8,819 nt of DNA from Bacteroidota bacterium (GTDB lineage Bacteria > Bacteroidota > Bacteroidia > Chitinophagales > Chitinophagaceae), in the NCBI GenBank assembly GCA_023433265.1, contig JAEZDR010000104.1, positions 1 to 8,819 of the forward strand. Reading direction: 5' to 3'. Numbering within the stretch: position 1 is the stretch's first letter; every line of letters begins with the position of its first letter. Made by a program: the position numbers and the translations under genes. The notes under the pieces were generated by a model that was not told where the DNA came from, made no database searches, and saw nothing but the letters and a program-made list of their open reading frames with translations. This document shows positions 6,207-8,819 of this stretch, one piece after another.

Positions 6207-6955
6207 TAATAATAACAGGTTCCCTGACGATAGCGTTAGCTGTCATTTTTTTAATCTTCCTAATCAACAGCAGGAGGGTACAAAACCTAATGTTTATGCA
6301 ACAAAAAGCTTTAAAAGCGGAGTTTGAAAACCAGCTCCTGCTATCACAAATAGAGGTGCAGGAAGCTACTTTCTCCACATTAGGAAAAGAGCTCCACGAT
6401 AATGTAGGCCAGTTATTGGGCACGGCAAAAATGCTCATTGGGGTATCGCAACGGAATCTTTCCAGTTCGGCCGATACCATCAAGACTGCTGAAGACACCC
6501 TTACGAAGGCCATCCATGAATTGAGAAGCCTTAGTAAAACCTTGGATAAAGATTGGCTGGAACAGTTCAATTTCAGGGAAAATCTATGCACCGAAATTGC
6601 ACGCATCAACAGCAGCGGCATTATTGCCGTATCGCTAACCGATAGCACGGCCGATTTAGGGCTGTCTTCTAAAGAACAGATTATCCTGTTTAGGATTGTT
6701 CAGGAGGCATTGCAAAACGCGGTGAAGCATGCGAATGCTACTCGCATCGACATCGAAATCGGCCGCCGGGATCAGGCCCATTCTATCGTAATTTGCGACG
6801 ATGGAAAAGGTTTCGGCCAAAGCCTGGCATTAAACGGGGTGGGCACACTGAATATGAAACACCGGGCCAAATTGCTGGATGCAAATATTAGCTGGGAGCC
6901 CGCACCACGAGGCACAGCCGTTAAATTAAGTTTACCTCTTAAAGAAATTGCATGA
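6191..6955 (+). CDS. NarL-family sensor histidine kinase without its own sensor domain
   Basis: This 254-residue kinase has one N-terminal membrane helix (about residues 5-26), a coiled-coil-like linker (about 30-60), a HisKA_3 dimerisation and phosphoacceptor domain with LGKELHDNVGQLL (His69), and a HATPase_c domain with N-box QEALQNAVKHA (Asn176), G1 box CDDGKGFG (202-209) and GVGTLNMKHRAKLL (216-229). The sequence class is that of NarX/DegS-type kinases, which phosphorylate LuxR-type regulators. No periplasmic, PAS or GAF domain is present, so signal input must come from another protein, plausibly the preceding seven-helix product. I chose ATG 6191, which overlaps the upstream gene by 16 bases; an in-frame ATG at 6143 would add 16 residues and deepen the overlap without adding a domain. 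The stop overlaps the next ATG. Confidence 0.93.
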   Translation: MATEVIIITGSLTIALAVIFLIFLINSRRVQNLMFMQQKALKAEFENQLLLSQIEVQEATFSTLGKELHDNVGQLLGTAKMLIGVSQRNLSSSADTIKTAEDTLTKAIHELRSLSKTLDKDWLEQFNFRENLCTEIARINSSGIIAVSLTDSTADLGLSSKEQIILFRIVQEALQNAVKHANATRIDIEIGRRDQAHSIVICDDGKGFGQSLALNGVGTLNMKHRAKLLDANISWEPAPRGTAVKLSLPLKEIA

Positions 6956-7587
6956 TAACCTTAGCCGTTGCCGACGATCACCAGTTATTTCTCAAGAGCC
7001 TTACCCTGATGCTGGAAAGTTTTGATGGCATCAAAGTGATAGCCGAAGCCTCTAATGGCAAGGCGCTGCAGCAAAAGTTTGCAACCCTGCCTGCGCTTCC
7101 TGACATTGTTTTGCTCGATGTAAACATGCCCGTAATGAATGGTGAGCAAACTGCGCAATGGTTGGCCGCTGAGCATCCTGCTGTTCACATGGTTGCGCTC
7201 TCGATGAATGATGATGACAAAACAATCATCAAGATGTTGAAAGCCGGTTGTTGTGCTTACCTTCTGAAGGATATTAACCCTGATGAGTTGGAAAAAGCTA
7301 TTCGGCAGGTGTATACTAAAGGTTTCTACAATGCCGATGCTGCCAACATCAATTACGGCCGCTTATTAAAAGCAGATGCTGAGCAAAAACTAAAGATTAG
7401 CGAAAAGGAGCTGCAGTTTCTAAAACTGGCTTGCAGCGACCTTACCTATAAACAAATCGCTGCCGAAATGCACTTAAGCGAGAGAACAATTGATGGCTAC
7501 CGAGAAAGCCTTTTTTCCAAGTTAAACGTGCAAAGTCGTGTGGGCCTTGCGCTCGAAGCCCTGCGCCAACAGTTGGTAGAACTATAG
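6952..7587 (+). CDS. LuxR/NarL-type response regulator
   Basis: This 211-residue protein has a receiver domain (about 1-120) followed by a LuxR-type helix-turn-helix (about 148-208). Receiver residues are all present: acidic pair Asp8/Asp9, phosphoacceptor Asp56 (DIVLLDVNMP), Ser84 in VALSMND and Lys106 in LLKD. The DNA-binding domain reads ISEKELQFLKLACSDLTYKQIAAEM, then LSERTIDGYRESLFSKLNV, a typical GerE/NarL pattern. Its ATG lies in an ATGA shared with the kinase stop (4-base overlap), so it is the cognate partner. It should be phosphorylated by the kinase and regulate transcription, but no target can be read from the sequence. It is the last gene of the four-gene unit; I see no hairpin terminator right after it. 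Confidence 0.95.
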   Translation: MITLAVADDHQLFLKSLTLMLESFDGIKVIAEASNGKALQQKFATLPALPDIVLLDVNMPVMNGEQTAQWLAAEHPAVHMVALSMNDDDKTIIKMLKAGCCAYLLKDINPDELEKAIRQVYTKGFYNADAANINYGRLLKADAEQKLKISEKELQFLKLACSDLTYKQIAAEMHLSERTIDGYRESLFSKLNVQSRVGLALEALRQQLVEL

Positions 7588-7596
7588 CCCCTCAGA

Positions 7597-7664
7597 GTTA
7601 TACACACCTGCCACTTTAACCTATAGTTAATGCTTTTTTAAGTAGATTTGTCCCTGTGTATAAC
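7597..7664. repeat. Inverted pair of GTTATACACA motifs (DnaA-box-like)
   Basis: GTTATACACA at 7597-7606 and its exact reverse complement TGTGTATAAC at 7655-7664 face each other across 48 bases. Each contains TTATACACA, a full match to the DnaA-box consensus TTATNCACA. GTTATACA recurs at 7729-7736, and TTTTCCACT at 7887-7895 matches the looser TTWTNCACA at 8 of 9 positions. The repeat is seen directly; binding by DnaA is inference. Confidence 0.55.
7643..7650 (+). promoter_or_regulatory. Possible -7 promoter element inside the gap
   Basis: TAGATTTG is an exact TAnnTTTG match located between the two GTTATACACA motifs. A start near 7654 would coincide with the second motif and leave a leader of roughly 265 bases before the gene at 7922, or produce a separate small RNA. 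No -33 TTG is evident, so this may be chance. Confidence 0.25.
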
Positions 7665-7867
7665 CATCGTAAATCCATATCAACCATTGCAGGATGTGAG
7701 TACTTGACTGTACTTGACATGCGGGATTGTTATACATGTTCCTTCACGGAATTTCTTCCTTTCAATGCTGGAATGTATTACTACTCCAGCTTCAAAGCTT
7801 TTCAGTCAGCTATCATCTGACAAGGCGGCGGGTGCGTGCACTCGTTAGATTTTACATAAGCCTTGCA

Positions 7868-7899
7868 ACCTGGTAACAGGTATGTGTTTTCCACTTTTG
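7868..7899 (+). promoter_or_regulatory. Candidate promoter region of the gene pair starting at 7922
   Basis: A perfect 5-4-5 palindrome ACCTG-GTAA-CAGGT (7868-7881) precedes CACTTTTG (7892-7899), which matches TAnnTTTG at all but the first base. A start near 7903 would leave a leader of about 18 bases before the ATG at 7922. The palindrome is in the right place to be an operator. There is no well-spaced -33 TTG. Confidence 0.35.
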
Positions 7900-7921
7900 G
7901 TTATCCCAACAAATACCAAGT

Positions 7922-8398
7922 ATGATAGCGTTTATAAATCCATTCTATAGTTACGTAAATGAAAAATTTGAAGCCGTTTTAAATAGCGGAAGCAAACTTT
8001 TACGGGGCAAAGAACTTGCCCATGTTTCAAAGCTTGACTTTGGTAGCACTGTGCTTGCATTCGACGAGGCCAGGCAAAGGTTGCTTGTTTATAAATCCGG
8101 CGGATACAAGGGGAATACGCTTGTAATCGATCTAAGGCAATTGCAAAACTGTTCGCTCAAAAGAGAGTACAGTAGCATTAAGGCCGGTGAGCTTGCCACT
8201 AAACCGCTTAGCCATTTCATCACAAGCATTAAGGTGGAGCTGGACTTTGGTAAAGAAAACAGGAAGATTGAGATTCCGTTGTTCTCTCACTTAAAGCCGG
8301 GAACACACAAGGCCAGCCGCATGGAAAGCCGTGCCCGCCTGCTGTATAAGTGGTTAAACAGGCAAATCAAACGAAACACAATTCTACAATCAGAGTGA
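7922..8398 (+). CDS. Hypothetical protein, 158 residues
   Basis: I do not recognise a named family. The protein is cytoplasmic by appearance: the N-terminus (MIAFINPFYSYV) is mildly hydrophobic but too short for a membrane helix. It has a mixed alpha/beta pattern: KLLRGKELAHVSKLDFGSTV (25-44), AFDEARQRLLVY (46-57), a basic middle with two SIK-type repeats (SSIKAGEL and TSIKVELDF), then KIEIPLFSHLKPG (112-124) and a basic helix SRARLLYKWLNRQIKR near the end. The string LDFG-x4-AFDE-x4-LLVY suggests a small beta-sheet domain. The next gene follows after 14 bases on the same strand, so the two are probably an operon. Codon use resembles its neighbours, giving no sign of recent transfer. The ATG at 7922 is the first in frame after the candidate promoter. 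Confidence 0.7.
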   Translation: MIAFINPFYSYVNEKFEAVLNSGSKLLRGKELAHVSKLDFGSTVLAFDEARQRLLVYKSGGYKGNTLVIDLRQLQNCSLKREYSSIKAGELATKPLSHFITSIKVELDFGKENRKIEIPLFSHLKPGTHKASRMESRARLLYKWLNRQIKRNTILQSE

Positions 8399-8412
8399 TA
8401 TAAAAATAGGTA

Positions 8413-8819
8413 ATGGAAAATAAGAATCGCATACAACCAATAGACCGCCTGGTACTTGTATTCCTGGTGATGGTGAATGTTGTGGCGCTGCAAAGCAGCT
8501 ATTTGAATGCCGAACATAGCGCCTGGTTGTACCTTACTGTACCAATGCTTGCAGTAGTAGGTTTTGAAGCGTTATCGCTCAATACTAAGCAGCGCAGGCA
8601 GCAAAAACGAAAGGAAAGAACAAGGCCGCAAATACCAACGCGAAGGAAGCAGCCTTCCTCCGTTAATATGGTAACCACCGGGTCAACTATAGGCAACCGG
8701 CACAGTCAGAAGCCGGTAGAGGTACCGTCGTCAATGACCATTTTCAATGGTAGAAATGCTACTAAACACGAAAATGAAAAGGGTTCAACGGTAGCCGGTA
8801 AGATACTCCAGCTAAAGAT
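8413..8819 (+). CDS. Hypothetical two-helix membrane protein, cut by window edge
   Basis: From ATG 8413 the frame is open for 135 codons to the right edge, with no stop, so the C-terminus is missing. Residues about 12-31 (RLVLVFLVMVNVVALQSSYL) and 37-56 (AWLYLTVPMLAVVGFEALSL) form two hydrophobic helices with a short NAEHS turn between them. A strongly basic stretch follows (residues about 59-83, rich in Arg, Lys and Gln), then a polar, Ser/Thr-rich region that looks disordered. By the positive-inside rule, both termini face the cytoplasm in a helical hairpin. I do not recognise the family. It starts 14 bases after the preceding stop with a weak AGG (8408-8410) before the ATG, which supports co-transcription. 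A larger cytoplasmic domain may lie beyond the window. Confidence 0.7.
   Translation, partial: MENKNRIQPIDRLVLVFLVMVNVVALQSSYLNAEHSAWLYLTVPMLAVVGFEALSLNTKQRRQQKRKERTRPQIPTRRKQPSSVNMVTTGSTIGNRHSQKPVEVPSSMTIFNGRNATKHENEKGSTVAGKILQLK

Larger units (their letters stand above)
7588..7921. other. Long gap (334 bases) with repeated motifs and no convincing gene
   Basis: No coding region I trust lies here. It contains the inverted GTTATACACA pair, a third partial copy GTTATACA (7729-7736), an exact TAnnTTTG (TAGATTTG, 7643-7650), a tandem GTACTTGAC repeat (7700-7718), a GCTGGA/TCCAGC inverted repeat (7767-7772 and 7785-7790), a GTCAG/CTGAC stem and an ACCTG-GTAA-CAGGT palindrome (7868-7881). A small structured RNA, a DnaA-binding cluster or a regulated promoter region are all possible; I cannot choose between them. 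Confidence 0.6.

Noticed and set aside
7714..7736. TTGACA followed by TATACA as a sigma-70 type promoter
   Set aside because: The spacing is about 12 bases instead of 17, and Bacteroidota do not use this consensus.
7620..7820. Stop-free stretch on the plus strand ending in a 33-codon frame from ATG 7719
   Set aside because: Length is within chance for this composition, there is no start signal, and it crosses the repeats; no recognisable product.
8287..8696. Minus-strand open frames over the right end
   Set aside because: They lie opposite two plus-strand genes in operon arrangement and lack any recognisable sequence.
1..8819. CRISPR array, tRNA, rRNA, insertion sequence, prophage or toxin-antitoxin genes
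   Set aside because: No regularly spaced repeats, tRNA-like cloverleaf, transposase motifs or integrase motifs were seen on either strand.

Overview
The window looks like a piece of a Bacteroidota chromosome, most likely a Chitinophagaceae-type (Sphingobacteria-like) organism. The reasons are exact or near-exact TAnnTTTG -7 promoter elements next to start codons, almost no Shine-Dalgarno sequences, a DnaK ending in an acidic EEVK tail of the Bacteroidota kind, and several genes whose relatives I recognise from that phylum (LTA-synthase-like sulfatase, oxygenase MpaB/DUF2236 protein, NarL-type kinase/regulator pair). I see no insertion sequence, phage gene, tRNA, rRNA or CRISPR array.

Layout. 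(1) Positions 1-1264: a divergent pair. The N-terminal membrane part of an LTA-synthase-family sulfatase runs off the left edge on the minus strand, and a PAP2 phosphatase lies on the plus strand. Only 60 bases separate the two start codons, and each has its own TAnnTTTG element 7-8 bases before its ATG, so both transcripts are probably nearly leaderless. (2) 1311-3340: dnaK as a single-gene unit, with a sigma-54-like promoter candidate, an inverted repeat just upstream of it, and a strong hairpin terminator shared with the convergent gene. (3) 3354-4802, minus strand: a secreted TlpA-like thioredoxin and, upstream of it, an MpaB/DUF2236 oxygenase-family protein whose start is preceded by a perfect 17-base palindrome. 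(4) 4988-7587, plus strand: four tightly packed genes (1-base gap, 16-base overlap, 4-base overlap) encoding an uncharacterised soluble protein, a seven-helix membrane protein, a NarL-type histidine kinase with no sensor domain of its own, and a LuxR-type response regulator. This is probably one signalling operon with its membrane sensor on a separate polypeptide. (5) 7588-7921: the only long gap, containing an inverted pair of GTTATACACA motifs (each holding a perfect TTATNCACA DnaA-box consensus), a third partial copy, a tandem 9-mer and small palindromes. (6) 7922-8819: two genes of unknown function in probable operon; the second is cut by the right edge.

Most striking are the four-gene split-sensor operon, the sigma-54-like dnaK promoter, the MpaB operator-like palindrome and the DnaA-box-like cluster. 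None is proven by sequence reading alone. I do not see a clearly new defence or mobile system.
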